Source: Trichobilharzia szidati
Taxonomy: Eukaryota > Platyhelminthes > Trematoda > Strigeidida > Schistosomatidae
NCBI GenBank assembly: GCA_944472155.2
Contig: OX235275.1
Location: forward strand, 32,072,731 to 32,136,730
DNA: 64,000 nt
Direction of reading: 5' to 3'
Shown here piece after piece: positions 1 through 9,639 of this stretch (within the stretch, counting starts at the first letter, position 1; each line of letters begins with the position of its first letter). Below the pieces are notes generated by a model. It searched no databases and was not told where the DNA came from. It worked only from the letters and a program-made list of their open reading frames with translations. The position numbers were made by a program, and so were the translations under genes.

Positions 1-91
1 AATAAGCAAAGCATCCTATTTAAATTGTCATTATTGATTAAATATTACTGATTGATGCTTTAACTAATATTTAGTTTTTCAATAATTTAAT

Positions 92-718
92 AATTCATTT
101 TCTTAGCTGTACAATCGCAAATATAATATGTGTTATTTTGTATGTATGTGTACAATAAGTTTATCAAACAAAAATACAATTGGTTATAGTTATTTAAACT
201 AAACAGGTGAAGATTGGTAATTGGAGTTACGTAATACAAAATCAGTCAAGAAAATTAGGTGTTAGTGAAATTAGGGTAGTAACAACGGTGATGAGTTGTC
301 ACAAACAGTTGTTAAAAGAAGTTATGTAATAATATGAATAGTTTGATGAGTGAGTTTTACTCAGGATGCACACAGGAACAAAGTAGATAATACGAAATCA
401 CGTAAGAGTTCTAAGTGAATACAAGAATTATAAGCAATTAAAGAACAGGCAAAGAAACAAAATTAAGTTAATTCTTTGCCTGTTCTTTAATTGCTTATAA
501 TTCTTGTATTCACAACTCATCACCTTTGTTACTACCCTAATTTCACTAACATCTAATTTTCTTGACTGATTTTGTATTACGTAACTCCAATTACCAATCT
601 TCACCTGTTTAGTTTAAATAACCATAACCAATTGTATTTTTGTTTGACAAACTTATTGTACACATACATACAAAATAACACATATATATTTGCGATTGTA
701 CAGCTAAGAAAATGAATT
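92..718. repeat. Large fold-back (nested inverted repeat) related to PLE-associated termini
   Basis: Left arm 92-299 is the reverse complement of right arm 512-718 with only scattered differences. Inside it a second near-perfect hairpin pairs 415-457 with 472-513 around a 14-base loop. Bases 300-414 have no partner, so the right arm seems to have lost the matching segment. Related sequence recurs at about 10600-10870, 30690-31005 and 31795-31960, near PLE and LINE remains. No coding potential is seen. It is most simply a folded-back terminal sequence of a retroelement; the link to PLEs is inferred from neighbourhood and from the palindromic PLE copies elsewhere in the window. Confidence 0.75.
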
Positions 719-1284
719 CTCCGAAAAGAGACTCTTCGCTGATCTACGTGTTTTGTTTTCATTAATGCCTGGATGGGGATTATACATGAATTTAATAATT
801 TCTATTCTAACATTGTAACACTGATAAGGCAGTCTGCTTCAAACTTGGGCTGACAAAAACCTCCATCAATATTTTGCATATAATTTCTGTTATTCAGCTT
901 GTTTAAATCTATTAAAATATAACCTCTACTTGTATTATCTACTCTGGAGAGTATTTAAACCGTTAACAACCTGCTGGTTCTCAAGTTTCTACTAAACTTG
1001 AGAAAAGGCATTATCCTTGAGGGATGGCAGATTATCCCAATACAGGAGACAACTGTTTCTTGGGTTATGTCATCGACTCAACTTTTTATAATTGGCATTC
1101 AAACAAAAGTCATAGATTTTTCGAAGGAGACAAAGAAGAGCTATCATAATGGATTGCTTTACGCTTCAGGTCAGGTCACACGATCTATTGTCAGTTGATG
1201 AAAATCCTGGACGAAGAGGAAATATCATTCAATAAGCTCCACATTACATAAACACTGTTCAAAATAGACTACTATTATTATTGT
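719..1284. other. Unassigned AT-rich sequence
   Basis: The first part (to about 800) continues the repeat seen again at 31860-31960. The rest shows no recognisable element. The short open frame at 998-1198 starts on TTG, has no recognisable domain and is probably not a gene. Confidence 0.5.
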
Positions 1285-1535
1285 GCGTCAGTGGCACAGC
1301 GGTAGAATGCCTGCCAACCATGTATGTGGTCCGGGGTTCGACCCACGGCCGATGCACTCCTTTACCTCTCTAAGCCAGTAATAAGACTGATAAAGAGGGA
1401 AGGTTAGTTAGGCGTAAGACTAGCAACCCCATCCCCTAAAAATGAACACCAATGCTACCGAAACTTCAAACCTATAGCTTGAAGCCCTATGTTCCACTAG
1501 GAACGTAAAGGAATTAAAAAAATAAAATAAAAATT
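1285..1535 (+). mobile_element. tRNA-derived SINE, family A
   Basis: The head at 1285-1356 folds like a tRNA. It has a box A-like segment (GTGGCACAGCGG) and a box B (GGGGTTCGACCC), and its ends can form an acceptor-like stem. About 180 bp of body follow, then a tail containing 'gaagccctatgttccacta' and an A-rich end at about 1510-1535. The same tail motif ends the RTE LINEs in this window, which suggests mobilisation by RTE machinery. Other family A copies lie at 15981-16210, 21380-21560, 36068-36250, 36605-36785, 40857-41088 and 46755-46975. Confidence 0.85.
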
Positions 1536-1619
1536 TTATATTAACAATATTCAGGAAGATACTTTTTCAAAGAATTTATTATCAACTGTACAATCGTATT
1601 TATTGTTTTTAAGAAACCA

Positions 1620-2206
1620 TATCCCGAACCGATTTCTCGATAAAAACACGAACGATAATCAGTCCGAACTGGTCACTGACACGGTGTTTCAAAGAAAGCC
1701 ATCTCCATGAATTTGAAATTCAAAGGTGATCAAGCTTCAGATATACTCAAAACTGTCCCTCTAAATCAGTCAGTAAGACGTTCTTTGCTGTGAAATTATA
1801 AATGACGTTTACCAGCCACAAGTTGTTCTCCATCTCTGTAAAAGACAAGCTCCCTCATTTAGCCGCCTTCATTGCATCTACAGTTCACCTACTCTTGTTA
1901 AACAAGGTACACTTTGGCTGTACCCAGAGAATGCTTCCCACATGGACACGAGAACATATTCTCTAGCATGGTTTCACAAGGGAAATAAAAGGTTGTGCCA
2001 AGTTTGGTCGACTCCTGTTAATCTACCAATCCTGACCATGATTTTAAGATCATCATATATCGAATCCATGTTCACTGGCCGCGTTTTCTTCGTTCTAAAC
2101 TTCTAAAGACAGCGAAGTTCTTGGAAATTCAGGAATTTAAGCCAGACTTTTGCGTACAAAAGAAGCATGTTCAGTCTCCACTTCTGCCTTGACCGTAGAA
2201 GGATAG
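1620..2206 (+). pseudogene. Decayed Penelope-like element, 3' coding part
   Basis: The stretch aligns by eye with 27504-28085 over several hundred bases, so both are copies of one repeat. Near the end (about 2145-2200) the translation resembles the C-terminus of the PLE proteins here (K-P-D-F-C-V-Q-K-K-H-V-Q). Upstream, the region where the GIY-YIG domain should lie is frameshifted and has stops. Non-functional fragment. Confidence 0.65.
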
Positions 2207-2515
2207 ACATATATTTATTTTATTCATTTTGTTTATTTAGTTAATCTATGTACATTTCAGTCATTACTACGATTATTATTATTATTCTCACTTTAAACTG
2301 TTGCCACTTGTCCCACTTGTCATTCTAAATTTTAAAAATGTTTTTTACAGTGTTGAATTCCATGTTTTCAAATTTCACATCATGTTATGTAACGTTTTAT
2401 ATTAGCCTACTAACCCTACAATTATACACGCCTTTTCAACATCTAGACATCTCATGAAACTATTCTATATATGACATTAATCATTTTGTCACTTGACACT
2501 TGATATTTATTTTTC
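2207..2515. other. AT-rich spacer without recognised feature
   Basis: Nothing coding or repetitive is recognised beyond a short ATT run near 2273-2286. It may be the decayed 3' UTR of the preceding PLE. Confidence 0.4.
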
Positions 2516-2945
2516 TATAGTTTGGTTTGTAAGCGTTTGTTATGTTTTTACGAGTTGATCACGGACTGATATCAGTTAGAGAACCATTGAAAACCAGCAC
2601 AGGAGTACTGGACAGCTGCTGTTTCATCCTACTTTGGGAATCATCGGCAGTACGCACCCACTGGGATTCGAACCCAGGACTTTCTGGTTACAAGGCAAGC
2701 TCATATACCATTCAGCCACTGGGACCCTATTCGATGCCTCATGGATTCTAACTTCTACTAATTCGTGATTTAGCCCGACCCCAACCATTGTCGTTAGTGG
2801 GACATCCATCCACACACGTGACATCCAATTGGACCTCACTGGTCATGACTTCTCACTAGAACTCCGGGAAGCTCCATCCTGTAGCAGGTCACTAGCGAGC
2901 ATCAGGTTAATTTTCTGTAGTTTGTATTGTAAAGGTTTGTTATGT
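2516..2945 (-). mobile_element. SINE family B (tRNA-like head plus hammerhead), left copy of inverted pair
   Basis: Read on the minus strand it has the family B order: a 5' leader, a tRNA-like segment with box A (GTGGCTGAATGG) and a box B (GGGTTCGAATCCC), then the hammerhead segment, a 3' body, and a tail resembling 'ccctacaaaccaacac'. The hammerhead part (about 2600-2650) has the derived core CCGATGA instead of CTGANGA and a mismatched stem II, so it is probably inactive. It faces the plus-strand copy at 2946-3249; the two form arms of roughly 300 bp with only a few differences. Confidence 0.85.
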
Positions 2946-3249
2946 CGTGACCAGTGAGGTCCAATTGGATGTCACGTGTGTGGATGGATGTCCCACTAAC
3001 GACAATGGTTGGGGTCGCGCTAAATCACGAATTGGTAGAAGTTAGAATTCATGAGCCATTGAATCGGGTCCCAGTGGCTGAATGGTACACGAGCTTGCCT
3101 TGTGACCAGAAGGTCTTGGGTTCAAATCCCAGTGGGTGCGTACTGCCGATGATTCCCAAAGTAGGATGAAACAGCAGCTGTCCAGTACTCCAGTACTGGT
3201 TTTCATTGGTTCTGTAACTGATATCAGTCAGTGATCAACTCGTAAATAC
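2946..3249 (+). mobile_element. SINE family B, right copy of inverted pair
   Basis: Nearly the reverse complement of 2542-2845. The tRNA-like head is at about 3068-3142 (box A near 3074, box B GGGTTCAAATCCC near 3118) and the hammerhead-like segment at about 3140-3192. Its core reads CCGATGA, which breaks the CTGANGA consensus. The mirror-image arrangement could arise by template switching or twin priming during retrotransposition, or by palindromic duplication. Confidence 0.85.
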
Positions 3250-3605
3250 TTGATGTTTAACTATGATTATTATCACATCACCTCCGTGTCCTCCTCCTCC
3301 TCCATGTTCACCTGGAGTTGTGTCTTCGATGGCAGACAGACTCTTCTACCAGTTTGTTGGTTTTCGTCTGTCTGTGATTCTTCGAGTTTGTGCGACATCA
3401 AAAATATAAATCATCCACAGATGAAATCCAGATCTTCTAGAGTCTTCTTATCAGCCAGTGCAGCGTATTCCTGCCTTCTCACTCACTCTCTGTGCACAGT
3501 CTAACGCATAATCCAGTCCATCACAATTAAGAACATCTTCGTTGGTGATAATAGGCAGCCAGTCTTGTCTTACTCCATTCTGTATTCACTTCGAACTCCT
3601 CGCTG
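3250..3605 (-). pseudogene. RTE LINE reverse-transcriptase fragment
   Basis: The minus-strand translation gives broken matches to the RTE reverse transcriptase seen elsewhere here: F-E-V-N-T then a segment where V-R-Q-G is expected (about 3545-3590), followed by a degraded equivalent of L-x-D-L-D-F-A-D-D (about 3400-3440). Several frameshifts and stops are present. Orientation and order agree with an SR2-like RTE element; this is not an active gene. Confidence 0.6.
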
Positions 3606-3689
3606 AGTTATAATATTAAGCATAAAAATCTGTAATGCAAAATAGAATATCACATTAAATTATGAGGGAAATTTATGCAACAAATTAAG

Positions 3690-4075
3690 GATACAGGATT
3701 TTCATCATGAGCTGACATTAGTTAGAGAACCATTGGAAAACCTGGGAGTACTAGACAGCTGTTTCGTCCTAGTTTGGGACTCTTCAGCAGTACACACCCA
3801 CCGGGATTCGAACCCTGGACCTTCTGGTTACAAGGCGAGCTCGTATACCTTTAAGCCACTGGGACCTGATCCCATGCCCCATGAATTCTAATTTCTGCAA
3901 ATTCACAACATAGCGCAACCGCTAGCCAATGTCTTCGGCGAGTATTTGTCCTCACGCCCGACCTGCTGCACCCTACTGGTCACGACTTCTCACTAGAACC
4001 CCAGGCAACTACCTACCTGAATAGGGCAAGTCACTAGTGAGCATCTCATTGATATTCAAATCCCTACAAACCAAA
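3690..4075 (-). mobile_element. SINE family B copy with intact hammerhead core
   Basis: A nearly full-length family B copy on the minus strand. The 5' leader is at about 4050-3890, the tRNA-like head at about 3870-3796 (box B motif GGTTCGAATCC on the minus strand), the hammerhead at 3793-3748, and the 3' body down to about 3690. At the leader end a short piece of the family's tail (ccctacaaacc) occurs in opposite orientation, suggesting rearrangement on insertion. This is the best-preserved ribozyme copy of the family in the window. Confidence 0.85.
3748..3793 (-). ncRNA. Hammerhead ribozyme, type I (intact core)
   Basis: On the minus strand all core elements are in order. Stem I 5' strand GUACUG is 3793-3788. 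The core CUGAAGA at 3787-3781 fits CUGANGA. Stem II GUCC (3780-3777) pairs with GGAC (3769-3766) around a 7-base loop. GAAA is at 3765-3762. Stem III is made by the self-complementary octamer ACAGCUGU. The cleavage-site triplet is GUC, ending at 3754. The stem I 3' strand UAGUAC (3753-3748) pairs with the 5' strand with one G-U. The predicted cut lies between 3754 and 3753. Such compact hammerheads are known from schistosome Sm-alpha repeats, but this stem I and stem III differ from that family. Confidence 0.8.
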
Positions 4076-4084
4076 AACCTTGAA

Positions 4085-4860
4085 ATTAAGAATAGTTAAA
4101 ACATCGCTGATGGTCAAGATAAGGAAGCCGTCTGAACCAACTTATTTTGCTTACACAGAGAAATCTACCGATAAGAATATGAATCTAAAGCCAAAGTGTC
4201 AACAATTCTGAACTTCAAAAACTTCTGCCCCAATGAGTTACAAACAGGGATTGGTGAGAACACTGTTTGATCGTGAAAAGAAACTTTGTTCAGAAGAAAA
4301 AGTGAAGGAAGTACGAGCCACTATTGAAAAATGCCTGCACGATAATGGTTACCCAAAGAAGTTCATCGAGAAACATGGGAAACGTAGTACAGCACAGCAG
4401 AGAAAAAACCCGTCTTTCTATAGCTTGTCTTCAAAAATGACGATGCTGCTAGTAGAATAAGATGCAGACTGAACGCCGCCCTGAAAAGAACATATCCAGC
4501 TGCAAAACTTGTATGTGTTTATCAAACGAACAGTTGTTTAAGACAGTCAAAAGTGGAAAAACTCCCACCTCATGTTACCTCCAACTGTGTCTACTAATTT
4601 ACATGTACGTGCCAAGCACATACATTGGAAGAACAGAGAGAAGGGTTGTTGTCCGCATTTCTGAACACATACCAAAGAACCTGAGACTGAAAGGTCCGCA
4701 AGCATTAAACAGTGCGATTGCGCGTCATCTATTAGACACTGGTCATATTGTAGACAACCTGAAGTCATTCAAAATAATCAACAAGCAAAGGAAACCTAGC
4801 TTACTACGCTATGCTGAAGCAATTGATATCAAACGACTTAAACCAAATCCATGTACGTAG
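4085..4860 (+). pseudogene. Penelope-like element fragment: RT linker and GIY-YIG endonuclease
   Basis: Two consecutive open frames, 4233-4460 and 4462-4860, cover the end of the PLE polyprotein. The first has the linker typical of PLEs (I-E-K-C-L-H-D-N-G-Y-P-K-K-F-I-E). The second carries a GIY-YIG-type segment, T-Y-I-G-R-T-E-R-R, followed by R-I-S-E-H, and ends R-L-K-P-N-P. The reverse transcriptase upstream is missing and the two frames are separated by a stop, so this is a 5'-truncated, broken copy. The C-terminal half resembles the remnant at 54650-54940. The GIY-YIG nuclease would nick target DNA during PLE retrotransposition. Confidence 0.8.
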
Positions 4861-5177
4861 AAAGAGACAGTGGTGGCTGATCTTGCAGCGCAGAAATTTC
4901 ACTACGTCATCTCATGTCCTGTTTAGAAAACTTGAATTTTTCGACTAAACATGACTCATCCTACCCCCTCATTTTGTCTAATTTATGAAAACGTGTTTTT
5001 CTGTGGTTACGTGACCCATTACTTTCTGTACTCTCTCTACTTAAACTTTATTTCTAATCACAAAACATCTGCTGTCCTTTTGTTTCCAAGCTTAGTCATG
5101 CAATTCTTCTATAAATAGTCGATCCTTCTGACCCCTCTTAATTATTTAACAACTTACAGTATTTCTGACCGATGTTA
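4861..5177. other. AT-rich stretch after PLE coding end
   Basis: No open frame or known repeat is recognised. It probably contains the 3' UTR of the preceding PLE copy, ending where the solo LTR inserted. Confidence 0.4.
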
Positions 5178-5182
5178 CTCTT

Positions 5183-5495
5183 CTAACGACAGAAGATAAG
5201 GGTCAGGTAACAGATCGTTTATTTAGAAAATCTACAGATATTTATAGATTTTTATGTACATTATTATAGGTTGTTGTTAACAGAGAAACAGAGTCTTCTG
5301 ATTGGTTGTTTTCACCCTGAAAATTAATCCGTCATCTCTTTGTGGCCATTTATTTGAAGGTCACACCACATATATGCTTATCGTATCCGCCTACTCAGTC
5401 TTTGTTCTTGTTTTTCTCACGATCAATATTTGGGACGTAAACATTGACGTAAATTGCTGTCTACCAACTTTGGCTAGCAGACAGCTGTCACCACA
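5183..5495 (-). mobile_element. Solo LTR (Gypsy-type family) with 5-bp target duplication
   Basis: The reverse complement matches the LTR family seen complete at 17727-18066: it starts TGTGGTGACAGCTGTC, contains a TATA-like CTATAAATA segment, and ends near CTGTTACC...TCTGTCGTTA. It is flanked by CTCTT at 5178-5182 and again at 5496-5500, a plausible 5-bp TSD. No internal region is present, so it is a solo LTR left by recombination. The outermost base pairs on its 3' side are degraded. Confidence 0.75.
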
Positions 5496-5629
5496 CTCTT
5501 GGTTCCTATCAATTACTCCGTATCATTGTAAAAAAGTATACTCAGGTCTTTAATTTAGTCTATAATTTTGGTATTGTTCAGGTTGAGAAGAATCCACGAT
5601 ATAATAAAAATAAAAACATGAGCTCAGAT

Positions 5630-6130
5630 TATCCTGGCACATTCTTTGTCGTTCTTGCTTTATTCAAATTTATTAATGCTGCTGCTGCTGCTGGATTCAA
5701 CATAGAACTTGGCACCGAAGTGCAGCAGTTCGAGTTGCCACGTTCCAAATAGCACACAAAGGTAGACAAGAAAATGAGAGAAGAGAATCAATAGAATTTA
5801 GATAAGTATAAAAGTGAAACAGAATGAGTAATGGTAGAAAGGAATATGAAGGTTAAAGGGACTGAATACATCTGCGCCATTGACGACGATTTTGAGCCAT
5901 GTCACCTATTGTCTCCAGCCATTGATTCTTAGAGTCCCGAGGGCCCCAACCCGGAAGTCTGCATCTCTCTACCTGCCTCAGTTTAACTGTCAGGGATTTC
6001 ATGGACTGATGCCATGTTCTTGTTTGGCCACCACTTACTCTTTTCCAACTTGCACCTATATCAGCTAGTAATGCCCGTCGGGGGAGGCGTTGGTTAGGCA
6101 TGCGCAGCACGTGACCTAACCATCTCAATT
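5630..6130 (-). pseudogene. RTE LINE (second family) C-terminal ORF2 fragment
   Basis: The minus-strand frame 6128-5853 reads M-R-W-L-G-H-V-L-R-M-P and later G-W-G-P-R-D-S-K-N-Q-W and G-D-M-A-Q-N-R. This is the C-terminal end of an RTE-type reverse transcriptase common in schistosomes. A short CTG run (5676-5691) and a 3' UTR-like tract follow toward 5630. The same family supplies 24300-25860 (middle part), 23225-23420 and 42960-43850. The frame is open over 91 codons but lacks the catalytic domain; it is a 5'-truncated insertion. Confidence 0.8.
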
Positions 6131-7015
6131 ATTAATGGGAAGAATTGTACGAAATTCTGCAAAACACTTTGTTCTTACAGTTCCAGCTCCTCGGTGAAAT
6201 AACACCAGTGAAATAAAATAACAGGAAACTTAAGGAATATGGCTTTATTAAAAGCATTCAGTGCCAATGAAGTAAATTAATTCAGTGCTTAATATTGACT
6301 GCACTTCAGAATTAATTCGCCTTTGAAGTTTTATTGAGAAGGCTTAACCAGTTGCCTTCATCAGGTCAGGTGTGAGAGATGAATATTCTCCGATGAGTTT
6401 GGTGGGCGGTAGAGGTATATTTTGTGAAGTGGTAAGTACCAGATTTCACGGGACAAACATTTGATTGTGTCCCAGCTGTTCAGTAGTCAACAAGCTGGTC
6501 TCGTAACTTTGAAGGTCTGAGTTCAAACTCTATTTAGCACTAAGGTCATGGATGTCTACTGTCAGTGAGTCCTAAACTAAAAAGAAACAGATTTGCAACA
6601 CTTATTTCTTAATTTCAATCCTAATTTAGGATGATATTTTGCTTCAGTGACATAAGAAGGAAGAAGAGAGCTTTGCTGAAGAGTGCCTTTACGTGCGAAA
6701 CATGAAGTTCACAGTTTCTTTCTAATTACCTCCCAAACTGTCTAACTTGTGCGAATATAAGAAAGAGACACCAAATGCTTTTCAAAAAAGAGCCTCTTTG
6801 TTGAATATTGTGTTCTTGTGATGTTACAACGAGAATTGTCTATAGTATTTTAGGCGCCAATCCGTACTAGTATGTACTATCCATTTAAGGGTTTCGATTG
6901 AAACATATAGCTTCAGCAGCACATCCCTATTTCACCTTGTTCTCTGCAGTCCTTTTCAGATGCCTGCACGATTCTCATTAGGCTCCATTTCCACCCCACC
7001 CCACCCGGTCACATG
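6131..7015. other. Unassigned repeat-like sequence
   Basis: No protein match is recognised. A tRNA-like trace occurs at about 6480-6545 (box B-like GAGTTCAAACTC), suggesting another decayed SINE. Bases near 6785-6830 resemble the fold-back repeat of the window start. Confidence 0.35.
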
Positions 7016-7244
7016 GTCTTCTACATGTGACCAACGGACTTACATCCAACCTGTCGTTTCCTTTTTGAATTTATTGCGAGGAAGTGGTGTGCGACGTGGT
7101 CTCGTTTAAGGATATCTTTAGAATGTTCCCAATCCGTCACCATTTTCTTCTGCCGATATGTTCTTGGTTGGTTTGGTGCCCGCTTGGGTGCCTTGTTGAT
7201 TACACTTCCAATCACCTGATCTTCAGTAGGCAGTAAAGGTGTTT
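7016..7244 (-). other. Unidentified basic short open frame
   Basis: The minus strand holds a 64-codon frame (7215-7021) rich in Lys and Arg (P-K-R-A-P-N-Q-P-R-T-Y-R-Q-K-K). I do not recognise a family. It is bounded by repeats and may be a fragment of an unknown element. Confidence 0.2.
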
Positions 7245-7635
7245 AGATAGTTGGAGGCAATCGTCCACAGGAAGCCCTACACCTTGGACCTAGGTTTCGT
7301 GCTAGTTGGCACTCACCAGTCAGCAAGGCGTATCTGCAACCTTGAAGGAACTCATGTCCCTTCTGAGATTCGAAACCACGTCACCCAGTGCTGCCTGCAG
7401 TCACAGACGTTACCACTGAGCCAGCTATTCGGGCTAGCGACTGACCTCCTGTAGGACTGTAGTGGCTATTTTGATTGAACACTAGTGACTAGTGTGACGT
7501 GTCTAGTCCTTTCTTTGGTGCAGACTGAATTCTATGAGTCAGTCAGGTTTGCAATGTGGGCACCAACAAACCAGGTAGCTCGCCATCACGGTGCACATTG
7601 ATTTGATGATAGTGGTTAGTTGGAGGCAATCGGTA
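7245..7635 (-). mobile_element. tRNA-derived SINE, family C
   Basis: Read on the minus strand it carries a tRNA-like head (CCCGAATAGCTGGCTCAGTGGTAACG near 7436-7410, then a box B-like segment near 7370), then the conserved family C body. That body includes TTGGAGGCAATCG and GGACTAGACACGTCACAC-like ends. The same body occurs at 13935-14330, 19085-19570, 50160-50400 and 57300-57610, often with inverted partial copies of the 'gttggaggcaatcg' end on both sides. Confidence 0.75.
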
Positions 7636-7808
7636 TTAAGGTGTTTCTTGACGAAAGTCTGCAGCAAATTGTTGAAAATGCGCCACATGGCGCACGCCAA
7701 ATCTCTGAACCGTATAGAAGCGATGACTGATTTGACATTCGTGTTGAAAATCCCAGTACTGTTCTTTATTCCCAACTCAAATGATTTCCATGCTGACTTC
7801 AGATTAGT
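7636..7808 (-). pseudogene. RTE LINE fragment
   Basis: The sequence is a diverged copy of 11290-11460 in the same orientation. That copy encodes the post-RT region of the RTE protein (K-I-R, F-N-T-N-V-K on the minus strand). Here the minus strand contains F-N-T-N-V-K-S-V. Short and interrupted. Confidence 0.6.
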
Positions 7809-8640
7809 GTGGAATTCGCATTCAACAAAGCCATTAACAGACTAAAAGATGGGATTACAATGAGATTACCTCTGGGTCCACTGCTAGCAGACTGTTTCGT
7901 GGCTAATATTAAGAATAGCCTATTCAAGTCAACTATTGATAATTTTCAATTGTATGCGACATATGTGGATGACATCTTTGTTATCTGTGATGATAACAAT
8001 GATTTTAATTGACAGTTACAGAGATATTCAACAAATGGGGTCGAGCAACAACGTCCAATTTTTAAATAGAAAATCAATCTAAAATTCCTTTTCTTGATAT
8101 CGAACTTAGAAGAAGAGTCGACGGAACTGTAAGAAGATCCATTCCTTTGGAAACCCACATGGGATGGTCAACTGTAAAGTTTCTACAGTTTCTGCGTACC
8201 ATTTAGTTGTAAACGAAACCTAACACGATGTCTCTTGCTACTCGCGTCCAACGCATATGTAATCCTGATACTCTGGAAGAAGAACTACACTTTTGAAAGA
8301 AATCTTCATGAAAAATGGACATTCAAAACAAGATCACTTGACAAGAACATCAAGCCGAAAATTCAAAGACAAGAGACGTGCCAACAAAAAGGAACTTTAC
8401 ACGAACCTCGACTTCAAAGTTGACCTACTAGGTGATGTCCTTAGGAGGAGAATTTCGGCATCTTTAAGAAAAACATTCTTCGCACCGACGTTAAGAGATA
8501 CTGACATTGATCGTTTGATGCGGATCCTCTCTAAAAAGATTCAAGAACACTATCCAGCATTGCTGCGAAAAGCCAGTAGTCGCTGCATAAGAAGTGTGAT
8601 GATCGAAAACACTATCAACACTAGTCATCCATCATTAGAT
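7809..8640 (+). pseudogene. Penelope-like element RT domain and linker
   Basis: Frame 7809-8012 contains P-L-G-P-L-L-A-D-C-F and then Y-V-D-D-I-F-V-I, the catalytic YVDD box of PLE reverse transcriptases, and stops soon after. Further frames (8235-8423 and 8293-8685) give L-D-I-E-L-R-R-R equivalents, the linker with M-K-N-G-H, and V-L-R-R-R-I-S-A-S-L-R-K-T-F-F. The GIY-YIG part is absent; the coding sequence runs directly into an inverted terminal repeat. Multiple frameshifts make it non-functional. Confidence 0.85.
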
Positions 8641-9119
8641 ATAAGATTTTATTTTCTAAAATCACACAGTGTTGTTATACAGTAATATTTACTGATGACA
8701 ACATTTCGAGCACAAACTATTGCCACTCATAATCACATCAAAGTACTCAATCCCACAACCTTTTACTTCATTTATATACACGAGTGAAATTGATGATTAC
8801 ACATTTGAATACAAATCAATATAAGATAAAGTACAATCAGAAATAATAATATGGATGTTATCAATCAAGTACAATCAGATGGGAAATAAGACGAGTGTTT
8901 TTATAGTCAAAATAACAAGTAACTTGTTATAATGTTATAATGTACGTGTATGTCTAATCAGTTTCACTCATGTATATAAATAAAGGAAGAAAGTTGTGTG
9001 AGTGAGTAACTTGATATGATTATGAGTGGCAATAATTTGTGCTCGAAACGTTGTCATCAGTAAATATTACTGTATAACAACACTGTGTGATTTATCAAAA
9101 TAAAATCTTACCTATAATG
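8630..9119. repeat. Palindromic PLE terminal repeat (pLTR)
   Basis: Left arm about 8630-8802 is the reverse complement of right arm about 8950-9119, with 8803-8949 between. Both arms contain 'ataatcatatcaa'-like and 'gtgctcgaaac' segments found at the ends of the PLEs at 26143-27490 and 38450-39870, and partly at 18990-19675. PLEs are known to carry long terminal repeats in direct or inverted orientation. On the plus strand, 9007-9075 can be drawn as a hammerhead-like fold with a 2-bp stem III, but the core is not canonical. Confidence 0.75.
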
Positions 9120-9292
9120 CAGGTATACTCTACCACAGTGACCAAGTTTTATACTGGTCATCCATCTCAACAAACGAACGCCCCCTCCTTCACAGTAATC
9201 CACAAAGTGAAGAATAACCTGCCGAAGACGACAATACTCTTTCACCTCCTTTGCACTGCGAATGTTTAATTTTTGTTATATATTTTGATTAT

Positions 9293-9470
9293 AGCTTGAC
9301 TCCACACCGTATTTTTGGTACAAGTATGGGATTTTCAGCATGTGATATCGGTAGCCCAAATTTCGCTGGCCGGCCATAGATATTAGGTGTGCGTCGGCAG
9401 GGATGCGAACCCCGGACCATGTGCATGGTCGGCGAGAGTCTTAACCGCTGTGCCACCGATGCACAGCAGA
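9293..9470 (-). mobile_element. tRNA-derived SINE, family A-like head with a different body
   Basis: The minus strand begins with a tRNA-like head (GCATCGGTGGCACAGCGG, box B GGGGTTCGCATCC), followed by a body containing CTATGGCCGGC and ATACTTGTACC. A sister copy is at 41345-41525. The head is the family A head; the body differs, so this is a subfamily or a chimeric SINE. Confidence 0.75.
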
Positions 9471-9639
9471 AAACTGGAGCTATGCATGCCACTTCTAATA
9501 TCATGGTAACAACCTCTGACTTGACATTTTATGTCGCTGCCTTTCTAACTCCTGATAACTTTTGTATTTCTTTACAACTCTTACATAATTCCATATTTTC
9601 TTTTAAATCACGGAATATACATATTGGGTCATAGGAGTT

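Noticed and set aside
998..1198. Small gene
   Set aside because: Starts on TTG, has no domain, and lies between a fold-back repeat and a SINE.
1285..1356. Functional tRNA gene
   Set aside because: The tRNA-like part has a mispaired anticodon arm, is followed by a conserved SINE body, and recurs many times, so it is a SINE head.
2542..3169. Open frames of 69-71 codons in both orientations
   Set aside because: They are translations of the tRNA-like head and hammerhead of SINE B and recur wherever that SINE occurs.
9289..9504. 71-codon minus-strand frame and its relatives at 41376-41558
   Set aside because: It lies within the family A-like SINE; the repeated protein sequence is non-coding repeat read in frame.
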